From NCBI RefSeq assembly GCF_020857975.1, contig NZ_JACWUO010000004.1:186001-250000 (forward strand): DNA of 64,000 nt. Reading direction: 5' to 3'. A program made the translations under genes and the position numbers. Below, piece after piece: positions 25,297 to 35,000 of this stretch. Origin of the DNA: Stenotrophomonas rhizophila. Lineage in GTDB: Bacteria; Pseudomonadota; Gammaproteobacteria; Xanthomonadales; Xanthomonadaceae. The notes beneath the pieces were generated by a model. It worked only from the letters and a program-made list of their open reading frames with translations, was not told the origin of the DNA and made no database searches. Each line of letters begins with the position of its first letter. Position 1 is the stretch's first letter.

Positions 25297-26685
25297 ATGA
25301 CCGATCCGCGCCTTTCTTCGCTGTTGCAGGACTGCCCCGGGCTGCGGCTCACCACCGAGCCGGCCGACCTGGAGCACTACGGGCGCGACTGGACCCGGCG
25401 CTGGACCCCGGCGCCGCTGGCGATCGCGCTGCCCGGCAGCGTGGAGGAGGTGCAGGCGATCCTGCGTTGGGCCTCGGCGCACCAGGTCGCGGTGGTGCCC
25501 TCGGGCGGCCGCACCGGCCTGTCCGGTGGCGCGGTAGCCGCCCATGGCGAACTGGTGCTCAGCCTGGAGCGGATGAACAAGCCGCTGGCCTTCGATGCGG
25601 TCGACCGCACCCTGACCGTGCAGGCCGGCATGGCGCTGGAAGCGGTGCACAACGCCGCCCTCGAACACGGGCTGATCTACCCGGTGGATTTCGCCGCGCG
25701 CGGTTCGTGCTCGATCGGCGGCAATATCGCCACCAATGCCGGCGGCATCCGGGTGATCCGCTACGGCAATACCCGCGAGTGGATCGCCGGGCTCAAGGTG
25801 GTCACCGCCGACGGCCAGCTGCTGGAACTCAACAAGGGCCTGATCAAGAACTCCAGCGGCTACGATTTCCGCCAGCTGCTGATCGCCTCCGAAGGCACCC
25901 TGGGGGTGATCGTGGAGGCGACGCTGCGGCTGACCGACCCGCCGCCGGCCAGCAACGTGATGCTGCTGGCCGTGCCCAGCTTCGACGTGCTGATGCAGGT
26001 CTTTGCCGCCTTCCGCGAGCGCCTGCAGCTGCAGGCCTTCGAATTCTTCACCGACCGCGCGCTCGAGCACGTGCTCGCCAATGGTGCGCAGGCCCCGTTC
26101 GAGCAGGTGCATCCATTCTATGTGGTCACCGAGTTCGCCGCCGGCGACCAGGCCCAGGAGGACGCGGCGATGGCCGCCTTCGAGGCCTGCATGGAACAGG
26201 GCTGGGTCAGCGACGGCGTGATCAGTGCCAGTGATGCGCAGGCCGCGCAGCTGTGGCGCCTGCGCGAAGGCATCACCGAGGCGGTGGCCCGCTACAAGCC
26301 CTACAAGAACGATGTGTCGGTGCGGATCTCGGCGATGCCCGCGTTCATGGCCCAGACCCAGGCGCTGATCGGGCAGGCGTATCCGCAGTTCGACGTGGTC
26401 TGGTTCGGCCATATCGGCGACGGCAACCTGCATATCAACGTGCTCAAGCCCGATGCCACCGCCGACGCCGAGTTCCTTGACCAGTGCGAGCAGGTGACCA
26501 AGCTGCTGGCCCAGGTGCTGGCCCGTTTCGACGGCAGCATCTCGGCCGAACACGGCATCGGTCTGGTCAAGAAGGCGTATCTGGACAGCACCCGCAGCGC
26601 GGCGGAAATCGCCCTGATGAAGGCGGTCAAACATGCGTTTGATCCACAAGGGCTGCTGAATCCCGGCAAGCTGTTCGACCTGTAG
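25297..26685 (+). CDS. FAD-linked oxidase, likely D-2-hydroxyglutarate dehydrogenase
   Basis: A 462-residue flavoenzyme of the GlcD/D-lactate-dehydrogenase group. The FAD-binding PCMH domain shows VVPSGGRTGLSGGA and ARGSCSIGGNIATNAGGIRVIRYG (about residues 133-156). The C-terminal catalytic domain has the metal-binding WFGHIGDGNLHINV and SAEHGIG, both family hallmarks. In several bacteria serA makes D-2-hydroxyglutarate as a by-product while reducing 2-oxoglutarate, and a neighbouring D2HGDH recycles it; this divergent gene pair fits that scheme. Glycolate or D-lactate oxidation cannot be excluded. The start ATG 25297 gives MTDPRLSSLL; the open frame upstream has no conservation. Confidence 0.83.
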   Translation: MTDPRLSSLLQDCPGLRLTTEPADLEHYGRDWTRRWTPAPLAIALPGSVEEVQAILRWASAHQVAVVPSGGRTGLSGGAVAAHGELVLSLERMNKPLAFDAVDRTLTVQAGMALEAVHNAALEHGLIYPVDFAARGSCSIGGNIATNAGGIRVIRYGNTREWIAGLKVVTADGQLLELNKGLIKNSSGYDFRQLLIASEGTLGVIVEATLRLTDPPPASNVMLLAVPSFDVLMQVFAAFRERLQLQAFEFFTDRALEHVLANGAQAPFEQVHPFYVVTEFAAGDQAQEDAAMAAFEACMEQGWVSDGVISASDAQAAQLWRLREGITEAVARYKPYKNDVSVRISAMPAFMAQTQALIGQAYPQFDVVWFGHIGDGNLHINVLKPDATADAEFLDQCEQVTKLLAQVLARFDGSISAEHGIGLVKKAYLDSTRSAAEIALMKAVKHAFDPQGLLNPGKLFDL

Positions 26686-26743
26686 GCCGCGACAGGCCTT
26701 CACCCAGCCTATACGCTCTGCGTTTTCCACCGCGAACGACACC

Positions 26744-27043
26744 ATGATGATGCGTCCGATCCTGCTTCTCGCCGTGCTTGCCCTGCCGCTGCCGGCGCTG
26801 GCCTCCAGTTTCGCCGGTTCTTCGGCCGGTTCCGCCTCCGGCGCGTCCTCGGCCGGTTCGTCCAGCTCGGACGATGACAAGATCGTGCTGGACGCGCGCA
26901 ACGATGCCGCCGCGTTCGTCGCCAGCGACGGCGCCATCCGTGGCGCGCGCCTGGAGGCGGCGTTGCTGCACCTGCGCGAACGCGATGCCGCGCAGCGCGG
27001 TGCCAGCGACCTGGCCCTGGCCCGGGCCATGCTGGCGCGCTGA
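26744..27043 (+). CDS. Small exported protein, DUF2388-like
   Basis: A 99-residue protein with a signal peptide (RPILLLAVLALPLPALA), a Ser/Gly-rich stretch, then DDDKIVLDARNDAAAFVASD and GAIRGARLEAALLHLRE. These C-terminal blocks resemble the DUF2388 family, known as small periplasmic proteins of Pseudomonas and relatives often encoded next to DUF4105 proteins. Three successive ATG codons (26744, 26747 and one in between are adjacent) leave the start ambiguous by one or two residues. The TGA overlaps the ATG of the DUF4105 gene (TGATG), so the two are co-translated and probably act together. Function unknown. Confidence 0.75.
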   Translation: MMMRPILLLAVLALPLPALASSFAGSSAGSASGASSAGSSSSDDDKIVLDARNDAAAFVASDGAIRGARLEAALLHLRERDAAQRGASDLALARAMLAR

Positions 27044-28860
27044 TGCAGGCACCTGGCCGGGTCCGCCGCTGGCGTTGGGCGGTCCTGGCGGCGGCGTTGG
27101 CCGCGCCGCTGGCGCAGGCCGCGCTGCGGTTCGACCTGCAGCCCGACGGGTTGGACCCGACCCGGCGCGCGGCCGCCGAACGCATGCTGCAGGAAATGCA
27201 GCAGCAGCTGCCGCCGGCCTGGCAGGCGCGCTTCGAGCAACCGGTAACGGTCCGCTGGTCGGATACGCTGCCCGACCACGTGCATGGGCGCGCCGGTCAG
27301 GGCGCGATCACCCTGCGCCGCGACCTGCTCGACCAGGTGCGCCCGGCCGAGCCGGTGCCGCGCGCGCTGCAGGCCGCGCTGATCCACGAACTGACCCATG
27401 TACTCGACCGTTCCGCCCAGGGCGGCTGGTCGCGCAGCGGGCGCTGGCGCGATCTCAGTGGCTGGCAGCAGCGGCCGTGGCGGCTGGGGCGCAGCGCCAA
27501 CCGTTTCAGCCAGCGCAGCCCCGATGCGTACGAACGCAGCAGCCCGGCCGAGTTCCTGGCGGTGAACGCCGAACATTTCCTGCTCGATGCCGGCTATGCC
27601 TGCCGGCGTCCGGCGCTGGCGGCGTGGTTCACCGACACCATCGGCGCCAGCGGGCTTGCCGCGCACTGCGACGGGCGGCTGCCACTGGTACAGGCCGAGG
27701 CGGTCAACGGCGCGGCATCGCTGCTGCAGCTGGATCCGGCGCGGGTCTATGCGGTGGACTACCTGCTGGCCGAGGGCAACGACCGGCTGATGAGCCGCTG
27801 GGGCCACAGCATGCTGCGCCTGGTGATCTGCGCCCCGGGGCGGGCGCCGGGGCCTGCCTGCCGGATGGACCTGGCCCATCACCGGGTGCTGTCGTTCCGC
27901 GCCTTCGTCGACGACGTACAGATTTCCAGCTGGCGCGGGCTCACCGGCGCCTACCCGTCGCGGCTGTTCGTGCTGCCGTTGAACCAGGTCATCAACGAAT
28001 ACACCCAGGTGGAGCTGCGCGGACTGTCGTCGGTGCCGCTGCGGCTGGCCCCGGCGCAGATCGCCAGCCTGCTCGAGCGGGTGGCGCAGGTGCACTGGAG
28101 CTACGACGGCCGCTACCTGTTCGTCAGCAACAACTGCGCGGTGGAAACCGGCAAGCTGCTGCAGGAGGGCGTACCGGGCTGGGCCACGCCGGGGTTGAAC
28201 CGGATCACCCCGCGCGGCCTGCTGGCGCGGCTGCAGCGCGAAGGGCACGCCGATACGCGTGTGCTCGACGACCGTGCGCTGGCCATCCGGCAGGGCTACT
28301 ACTTCGCCTCGGCGCAGGATCACTACCAGCAGTTGTTCGACGTGGCCCGCGCCGAACTGCCGCTGCAGGACGTGCGCGTGGAGGACTGGCTGCGGCGCCC
28401 GGCAGCGCAGCGGGCAGGGTACGTGGACGCCGCCGGCCTGCGCACGACGTCGGCCCTGCTGTTGCTGGAACAGGCCGCGCGCCAGCGCGAGGAACTGCGC
28501 GCCCGCGACGTGCTCAAGCGCGCGCTGGGCAATTCGGCCGCGGGCACGGATGCGGCCCGCGATGCGCTGATGGCCTTGCTGCGCGACAGCGGCCAGCTGG
28601 TCAGCCCGTCCACCTTGGTGCCGTCGGGGGGCTACGGGCTGCCGCTGGGCAGCGAGCGCGACGCGGCAGCGGCGGCGACCGCGCAGCTCAGCGCCCACGG
28701 CGTACCGGCCTGGCAGCAGCTGCAGCAGCAATTGCGCGCGCTGCTGCCGGCAGCGCAGCAGCGCGAACTGGCCACCATCGATGACTCCCTGGCCCGGCTG
28801 GGCGCGCGGATGCGCGCACTGGCCGGCGCCGATGCGGCTACTGGCGCGGCAATTCGATGA
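27043..28860 (+). CDS. DUF4105 (Lnb N-terminal-like) protein with HExxH motif
   Basis: A 605-residue periplasmic protein with a signal peptide (WAVLAAALAAPLAQAA). The N-terminal half carries HELTHVLD (His115, Glu116, His119), the zinc-metallopeptidase HExxH pattern, followed by SSPAEFLAVNAEHF, where Glu could be the third ligand. The second half is a DUF4105/Lnb-type domain with His255 in SRWGHSMLRL and Cys365 in SNNCAVETGKLL, the Cys/His arrangement of NlpC/P60-like hydrolases and acyltransferases. A C-terminal helical tail follows. It is coupled to the DUF2388 gene and its 3' end overlaps the convergent sensor kinase gene by 23 bases. Function unproven; lipoprotein or cell-wall processing is a possibility. 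Confidence 0.78.
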   Translation: MQAPGRVRRWRWAVLAAALAAPLAQAALRFDLQPDGLDPTRRAAAERMLQEMQQQLPPAWQARFEQPVTVRWSDTLPDHVHGRAGQGAITLRRDLLDQVRPAEPVPRALQAALIHELTHVLDRSAQGGWSRSGRWRDLSGWQQRPWRLGRSANRFSQRSPDAYERSSPAEFLAVNAEHFLLDAGYACRRPALAAWFTDTIGASGLAAHCDGRLPLVQAEAVNGAASLLQLDPARVYAVDYLLAEGNDRLMSRWGHSMLRLVICAPGRAPGPACRMDLAHHRVLSFRAFVDDVQISSWRGLTGAYPSRLFVLPLNQVINEYTQVELRGLSSVPLRLAPAQIASLLERVAQVHWSYDGRYLFVSNNCAVETGKLLQEGVPGWATPGLNRITPRGLLARLQREGHADTRVLDDRALAIRQGYYFASAQDHYQQLFDVARAELPLQDVRVEDWLRRPAAQRAGYVDAAGLRTTSALLLLEQAARQREELRARDVLKRALGNSAAGTDAARDALMALLRDSGQLVSPSTLVPSGGYGLPLGSERDAAAAATAQLSAHGVPAWQQLQQQLRALLPAAQQRELATIDDSLARLGARMRALAGADAATGAAIR

Positions 28861-29905
28861 CGAACCGCGCACCGCCCAGTGGGCTGGCGGTGCAGGACAC
28901 GCGGCCACCGTGCGCATCGGCGATCGCCTTGACCACGGCCAGGCCGAGCCCGCTGCCGCCGCGCTGGCGCGAACGCGAGCCATCGCCGCGCATGAACGGA
29001 TCGAAGATGTTCGCGCTCAAAGCCGGGTCGATGCCCGGGCCTTCATCGTCGACCGACACCTGCACATGGGTGAGCGTGTCGTGCACGGCGATCCGCACCC
29101 GCCCGGGGGCGGCATAGCGGCGCGCGTTTTCCAGCAGCGCCATCAAGGCCTGGCGGACCCGGGTCGGGTCGCAGTGGGCGGGGTGTTCTTCGCGCGAGGT
29201 TTCCAGTTCCAGCACGAAGCCGCCGCTGCGGAAGCCGGGGTCGACCAGGGTCATCACCGTGTGCACTTCGTGCACCACATCGCTGCGGGCACGGCGCACG
29301 TCCAGCCGCGCGCTGTCGGCCAGGCTGAGCACGCGCAGGTCTTCGATCAGCCGCGACAGCCCTTCCACCTGGGCCAGCAGGCTGCGGAACTGCGCCTGGT
29401 CGGGCTGGAACACGCCTTCGGCCAGGCCCTGCAGGCGCCCGCGCAGGATGGTCACCGGGGTGCGCAGTTCGTGGGCGATGGCCGCATGCCACATCAGCCG
29501 GTCGGCCTCCATGTTCTGCAGCCGGCGCGCCATCGCGTTGAAGTCGTCCACCAGCAGGGCCACCTCGCCCAGCGAGTGGTCGCTGGCGGTGGCGCGTGCG
29601 CCCAGGTCGCCGCCGGCCAGCTTGCCGATGCTGTCCACCACCGAGTTGAGCGGGGTCAGGATGCGCTGGGACAACCGCACCGAGGCGGCCACCGCCAGGG
29701 CAAGCCCGATCAGGGTGACCCCGGCCATCCAGACCAGCTCGGGGCCGCTGGGCATCCAGCCGACCGGTTCCTCGGCGGCCAGCGGGAAGAACTCCACCAG
29801 TACGGCATACAGGAAGTAGGAGCTGAGCAGGATCATCACGATCACCGCCAGCACCATCAGCGACATCGACAGCACGATGTGCCGGCTCAGACCGGAACGG
29901 CGCAT
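28838..29905 (-). CDS. Sensor histidine kinase (SmeSy/BaeS-like)
   Basis: A 355-residue inner-membrane kinase. Two membrane segments (about residues 9-37 and 58-76) frame a short periplasmic loop. A HAMP domain follows (RLSQRILTPLNSVVDSIGKLAGGDL), then the H box MWHAAIAHELRTPVTIL with phospho-acceptor His145, and an ATPase domain with N box (ALLENARRYA), DEGPGID and GGSGLGLAVVKAI. It overlaps the response-regulator gene by one base (ATGA) and is divergent from an efflux pair without its own outer-membrane gene. This layout matches SmeSyRy next to smeYZ in S. maltophilia, so the likely job is control of the pump. The short sensing loop suggests envelope or membrane signals. Confidence 0.85.
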   Translation of the reverse strand: MRRSGLSRHIVLSMSLMVLAVIVMILLSSYFLYAVLVEFFPLAAEEPVGWMPSGPELVWMAGVTLIGLALAVAASVRLSQRILTPLNSVVDSIGKLAGGDLGARATASDHSLGEVALLVDDFNAMARRLQNMEADRLMWHAAIAHELRTPVTILRGRLQGLAEGVFQPDQAQFRSLLAQVEGLSRLIEDLRVLSLADSARLDVRRARSDVVHEVHTVMTLVDPGFRSGGFVLELETSREEHPAHCDPTRVRQALMALLENARRYAAPGRVRIAVHDTLTHVQVSVDDEGPGIDPALSANIFDPFMRGDGSRSRQRGGSGLGLAVVKAIADAHGGRVSCTASPLGGARFVIELPRQ

Positions 29906-30684
29906 CAGTGGTCGGCCGTGAGCCGGTAGCCGACCCCGCGCACGCTGGCCGGCACGTTGCCCAGGCCGACGTCGTCGAGCTTGCGGCGCAGCTTGCTGAC
30001 GTGGCTGTCCACGGTGCGCTCCAGCGCTTCGCTCTCGGGCAGGCACTGCAGCATCAGCTCGCTGCGGCTGAAGATCCGCGACGGCGCCAGCGCCATGCAG
30101 TGCAGCAGCTTGTATTCGGTCAGGGTCAGCAGCAGCTCATGGCTGTAGCCGTCGCCTTCCACATGCACCGAATGGTTCTGCGGGTCGATCACCAGCGGGC
30201 CCACCCGCAGGATGCCCGGTGTGGCCTCGCGTGGGGCATTGAGCGTGCGCCGCAACACCGCACGGACCCGCGCGGCGACCTCGGCCGGGTTGAACGGTTT
30301 GACCACGTAGTCGTCGGCGCCCATGCGCAGCGCGGTCAGCTTGTCCAGGTCCTGGTCCAGCGCGGTCAGCATGATCACCGGCGTATCGCCGCGCTGGCGC
30401 AGGGTATTGAGTACCGTCCAGCCATCCATGCCGGGCATCTGCACGTCCAGCAGGACCAGGTCCGGGCGGGCGCTGCGGTGCAGTGCCAGTGCGTTCAAGC
30501 CGTCGTGGGCGCGCAGCGTGCGCAGGCCCTCGCGGTGCAGGTAGGCGGCGACGATATCGGCGATGTCCGGCTCGTCTTCGACGATCAGCACCAGCGCGGT
30601 GAGCGAGCGGTCCCATTGCGCCTGCGCGCTGGATGATTCGGTGGCGTGCATGCGGGCCATGGCCGGAAGGTGCTTGTACTCCAT
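29905..30684 (-). CDS. OmpR-family response regulator (SmeRy/BaeR-like)
   Basis: A 259-residue regulator. The receiver domain has the acidic pair Glu36-Asp37, phospho-acceptor Asp80 in LVLLDVQMPGMDG, the Thr in VIMLTALD and Lys in VVKPF. The C-terminal winged helix shows LTLTEYKLLHCMA, RTVDSHVSKLRRKL and VRGVGYRL, diagnostic of OmpR/PhoB proteins. Start ATG 30684 is preceded by GGAG (TGGAGATACG); a longer start at 30744 would cross into the divergent promoter region. It precedes the kinase gene with overlap. The 95-base gap to the pump gene on the other strand should contain both promoters and the binding site. Confidence 0.88.
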   Translation of the reverse strand: MEYKHLPAMARMHATESSSAQAQWDRSLTALVLIVEDEPDIADIVAAYLHREGLRTLRAHDGLNALALHRSARPDLVLLDVQMPGMDGWTVLNTLRQRGDTPVIMLTALDQDLDKLTALRMGADDYVVKPFNPAEVAARVRAVLRRTLNAPREATPGILRVGPLVIDPQNHSVHVEGDGYSHELLLTLTEYKLLHCMALAPSRIFSRSELMLQCLPESEALERTVDSHVSKLRRKLDDVGLGNVPASVRGVGYRLTADH

Positions 30685-30779
30685 CGTATCTCCACATTTC
30701 CTCCATCGAAACCCCACGCAGGCCACGCAGACTTCGCCGTTCATGATTCTGGCCGGGCGTCCGGCCCCTTGTGCGACCG

Positions 30780-31931
30780 ATGAAAACCTTCAAGCAATAC
30801 ACCGCCCTGTGTGCGGTGCTGGCCGTCGCGCTGACGGCCTGTTCCAAGCCGCAGGCCGAACTGCCGGCAGTGCCGCAGGTCAGCGTGCTGGCGCTGTCGC
30901 CGGCGGCGGTACAGCGCGACGATGAACTGCCCGGCCGGGTGGCGGCACTGCGTACCGCGCAGATCCGTGCCCAGGTCGGCGGCATCGTGCTCAAGCGGCT
31001 GTTCGAGCAGGGCGCGGAGGTAGAGGCCGGCGCGCCGCTGTTCCAGATCGACCCGGCCGCGTTCCGTGCCGACCTGGACAGTGCCGCCGCGCTGCTGCAG
31101 CGCAGTGAGGCGGCCTTGCTGCGGACCGCGGTGCAGGCCGAACGGCTGCAGTCGCTGGCCGCCGCGCAGGCGGTCAGCGAGCAGGCGCGCGATGACGCGC
31201 GCGCCGAACACCAGCAGGCGCTGGCCGATGTGGCCCACGCGCGCGCCACGCTGGCGCGGCGCAGGCTGGACCTGCGCTACGCCACGGTGCAGGCGCCGAT
31301 CTCCGGCCGCATCGACCAGGCCCTGGTCACCGAAGGGGCGCTGGTGACCACCAGCGATGCCACGCCGATGGCGGTGGTGCAGCAGCTGGATCAGGTGTAC
31401 GTGGACGTGCGCCAGCCGGCCTCGATGCTGGAGAGCATCCAGCGCAGCGTGGCGGCGGGCCGGTTGGACAAGGCCGACGGCCTGCCGGTGACCCTGGTCG
31501 GTAGCGCAGGCCAGGTCTACCCCGAGCAGGGGCGGATCCTGTTTTCGGGCATCAACGTGGATGCGCAGACCGGTGATGTCGTGCTGCGCGTGGTGGTCGA
31601 CAACCCCGACCGCCGCCTGCTGCCGGGCATGTTCGTGCGGGCCCGGGTGCCGCGCGGGGTGCAGCCGGCCGCCCTGCTGCTGCCGCAGCAGGCGGTGCTG
31701 CGCAGCAGTGGCGGGCAGGCCTATGCGTGGGTGATCGGCAGCGATGGCAAGGCGGTGATCCGCACCATCGAGATCGACGGCCAGGTCCACCGCCGCTACG
31801 TGGTCCGCAGCGGGCTGCGTGCCGGCGAGCGGGTGGTGGTGGAAGGCCAGGAGCGGCTGCAGGAGGGCATGGCGGTCACCGCCCGGCCGTGGCAATCCCG
31901 GTCGGACACCGACGCGCTGGCCGCGCCCTGA
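30780..31931 (+). CDS. smeY: RND efflux membrane-fusion lipoprotein (SmeY-like)
   Basis: A 383-residue periplasmic adaptor of a resistance-nodulation-division pump. The signal peptide ends in lipobox LTAC with lipidated Cys21. Then come the barrel-sandwich piece GRVAALRTAQIRAQVGGIVLKR, a helical hairpin (about residues 95-160), the returning lipoyl half (LRYATVQAPISGRIDQALV), a beta-barrel domain and the membrane-proximal part (GRILFSGINVDAQTGDVVLRV, LLPGMFVRARV). ATG 30780 is chosen; GTG 30771 lies nine bases upstream. The pump gene follows after 69 bases. Absence of an outer-membrane-channel gene and the divergent two-component genes fit SmeYZ rather than SmeABC or SmeDEF. Confidence 0.8.
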   Translation: MKTFKQYTALCAVLAVALTACSKPQAELPAVPQVSVLALSPAAVQRDDELPGRVAALRTAQIRAQVGGIVLKRLFEQGAEVEAGAPLFQIDPAAFRADLDSAAALLQRSEAALLRTAVQAERLQSLAAAQAVSEQARDDARAEHQQALADVAHARATLARRRLDLRYATVQAPISGRIDQALVTEGALVTTSDATPMAVVQQLDQVYVDVRQPASMLESIQRSVAAGRLDKADGLPVTLVGSAGQVYPEQGRILFSGINVDAQTGDVVLRVVVDNPDRRLLPGMFVRARVPRGVQPAALLLPQQAVLRSSGGQAYAWVIGSDGKAVIRTIEIDGQVHRRYVVRSGLRAGERVVVEGQERLQEGMAVTARPWQSRSDTDALAAP

Positions 31932-32000
31932 CCGCGATTGGATCAACTTTCCCCTGGATGATGGTGTCGGCCGTTGCGGCCGATGCACAAAGGACGTGGC

Positions 32001-35000
32001 ATGCCGCAGTTTTTCATTGACCGCCCGGTGTTCGCCTGGGTACTGGCGATTTTCGTGGTGCTGGCCGGGGTACTGGCGATCCCGCGCCTGGCGATCGAAC
32101 GCTATCCGGCGGTGGCCCCGCCCAGCGTGAGTATCTATGCCAGCTACCCCGGCGCCACCGCGCAGACCATGAACGATGCCGTGGTCGGGCTGATCGAGCG
32201 CGAACTGTCCGGGGTCAAGCACCTGCTGTACTTCGCCTCGTCCACCGATACCTCCGGTGAAGCCACCATCACCGCCACCTTCCGGCCCGGCACCGATCCG
32301 GAGCTGGCCCAGGTGGACGTGCAGAACCGGATCAAGGCGATCGAGCCGCGGCTGCCGCAGGTGGTGCGGCAGAACGGGTTGAGCGTGGAGGCGGCCGATT
32401 CGGGCTTCCTGATGCTGGTCGGGCTCAAATCCAGCGACGGGCGGCTGGACGAGGTGGCGCTGGGCGACTACATGGCGCGCAGCATCGTCGAGGAACTGCG
32501 GCGCATCGACGGCGTCGGCCGGGTGCAGCTGTTCGGTGCCGAGCGCGCGATGCGGATCTGGGTCGATCCTGCCCAACTGGTCGGCTATGGGCTGACCCTG
32601 GCCGACCTGGCGGCGGCGATCAATGCGCAGAACGCGCAGATCGCGCCGGGCCGGGTCGGCGATTCGCCGGCGTTGCCGGGTCAGCGGGTCACCATTCCGC
32701 TGACCGCCGAAGGCCAGCTGAGCACGCCCGAAGCGTTCGCGGCGATCGTGCTGCGCGCCAACCCGGACGGCTCCCGGGTGGTGATCGGCGATGTGGCCCG
32801 GGTCGAGCTGGGCGCGCAGAGCTATGCCTGGTCCACCCGCGAGGACGGTACCCCGGCCACCGCCGCGGCGATCCAGCTTTCGCCCGGGGCCAACGCGGTG
32901 CATACCGCCGCGGCGGTGCGCGCGCGCATGGCAGAACTGGCGCCGACCCTGCCGGCCGGCATGCAGGCCAGCGTGCCGTTCGACACCGCACCGTTCGTGG
33001 AGATCTCCATCCGCAAGGTGCTGACCACCCTGGTCGAGGCGATGGTGCTGGTGTTTGCGGTGATGTACCTGTTCCTGCAGAACATCCGTTACACGCTGAT
33101 TCCGGCGATCGTGGCGCCTATCGCATTGCTGGGTACCTTCGCGGTGATGCTGGCGGCGGGGTTCTCGATCAACGTGCTGACCATGTTCGGCATGGTGCTG
33201 GCGATCGGCATCATCGTCGACGATGCGATCGTGGTGGTGGAAGGCGTGGAGCGGATCATGGCCGAAGAAGGGCTGCCGCCGCGCGAGGCCACCGTCAAGG
33301 CGATGAAGGAGCTGACCGGGGCGGTGGTCGGGATCACCCTGGTGCTGACGGCGGTGTTCATTCCCATGGCGCTGGCCGATGGTTCGGTGGGCGCGATCTA
33401 CCGGCAGTTCACCCTGGCCATGGCGATGTCGATCCTGTTCTCGGCGCTGCTGGCGCTGAGCCTGACCCCGGCACTGTGCGCCACCTTGCTGGCGCCGAGC
33501 ACGCGTGGCCACCACGGCCGGGGCGGGCTGTTCGGCCGCTTCAACCGTGGCCTGGAGCGCATGACCGGCCGCTACCAGGGCTGGGTGGTGCGCATCGTGC
33601 GGCGCGGCGGGCGCAGCATGGCGGTGTTCGCTGCGCTGGTGGTGGCGCTGGGGCTGGGCCTGCACCTGCTGCCCGGCGCCTTCCTGCCCGAAGAGGACCA
33701 GGGCTATTTCATGACTTCCATCCAGCTGCCGGCCGACGCCACCGCCGAGCGCACCCTGGAAGCGGTGCAGACCTATGAGGCGCATGTCGCCTCGCGCCCG
33801 GGCATCGCCTCCAACCAGTCGATCCTGGGCTACAGCTTCGCCGGCTCCGGGCCGAACGCGGCGCTGGCCTACACCATGCTCAAGGACTGGGGCGAGCGTG
33901 CCGGCGCCACGGCCGCCGGCGAAGTGGCGCGCGCGCAGGCGGCGATGGCCAAGGTGCCCGAAGGGCAGATCATGAGCCTGATGCCGCCGGCGATCGACAG
34001 CCTGGGCAGTTCCTCCGGTTTCGAGCTGCGCCTGCAGGCCCGCGCCGGGCAGGATCACGCGCAGCTGCAGGCGGCCCAGCAGCAGTTGCTGGCACTGGCC
34101 CAGGCCAGCCCGCGGCTGCGCGATGTGTATGCCGAAGGACTGCCGGCGGGCAGTACGGTGCGGCTGGAGATCGACCGGCACAAGGCCGAGGCGATGGGGG
34201 TGGGCTTTGCCGACATCAGCGATACGCTGTCGGCGGCGATGGGCTCGCAGTACGTCAACGATTTCCCCAATGCCGGGCGCATGCAGCAGGTGATCGTGCA
34301 GGCCGATGCGCCGCACCGCATGCATATCGAGGATGTGTTGAAGCTGCACGTGCGCAATGCCGGCGGTGGCATGGTGGCGCTGTCCGAACTGGTCACCCCG
34401 GTATGGTCGCAGGCCCCGTTGCAGCTGGCGCGCTACCAGGGCTTCCCGGCGCTGAGCCTGTCCGGCGCTGCCGCACCGGGCACCTCCAGTGGCCAGGCCA
34501 TGGCCGAAATGGAGCGGCTGGCGCGGCAGCTGCCGCCCGGCTTTGCGCTGGCCTGGACCGGGCAGTCGCTGCAGGAGCACCAGTCCGGCGCGCAGGCGCC
34601 GTGGCTGATGCTGCTGTCGATGCTGGTGGTGTTCCTGGTGCTGGCCGCGCTGTATGAAAGCTGGACCATTCCGGCGGCGGTGATGCTGGTGGTGCCGCTG
34701 GGGTTGTTGGGCGCGGTGGCGGCGGTGTTGCTGCGTGGCCTCCCCAACGATGTGTTCTTCAAGGTCGGGATGATCACCGTGATCGGCCTGTCGGCCAAGA
34801 ACGCGATCCTGATCGTGGAATTCGCGCGCCAGCTGCAGCAGCAGGGGCGCAGCCCGGTGGATGCGGCCATCGAGGCCGCGCGGCTGCGGCTGCGCCCGAT
34901 CCTGATGACCTCGCTGGCGTTCGCGCTGGGCGTGGTGCCGCTGATGCTGGCCCGCGGCGCATCGGCCGAGACCCAGCATGCGATCGGCACCGGGGTGTTT

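Noticed and set aside
25273..28983. Minus-strand open frame of about 1236 codons
   Set aside because: Runs through three unrelated sense genes with clear domains; no plausible single product.
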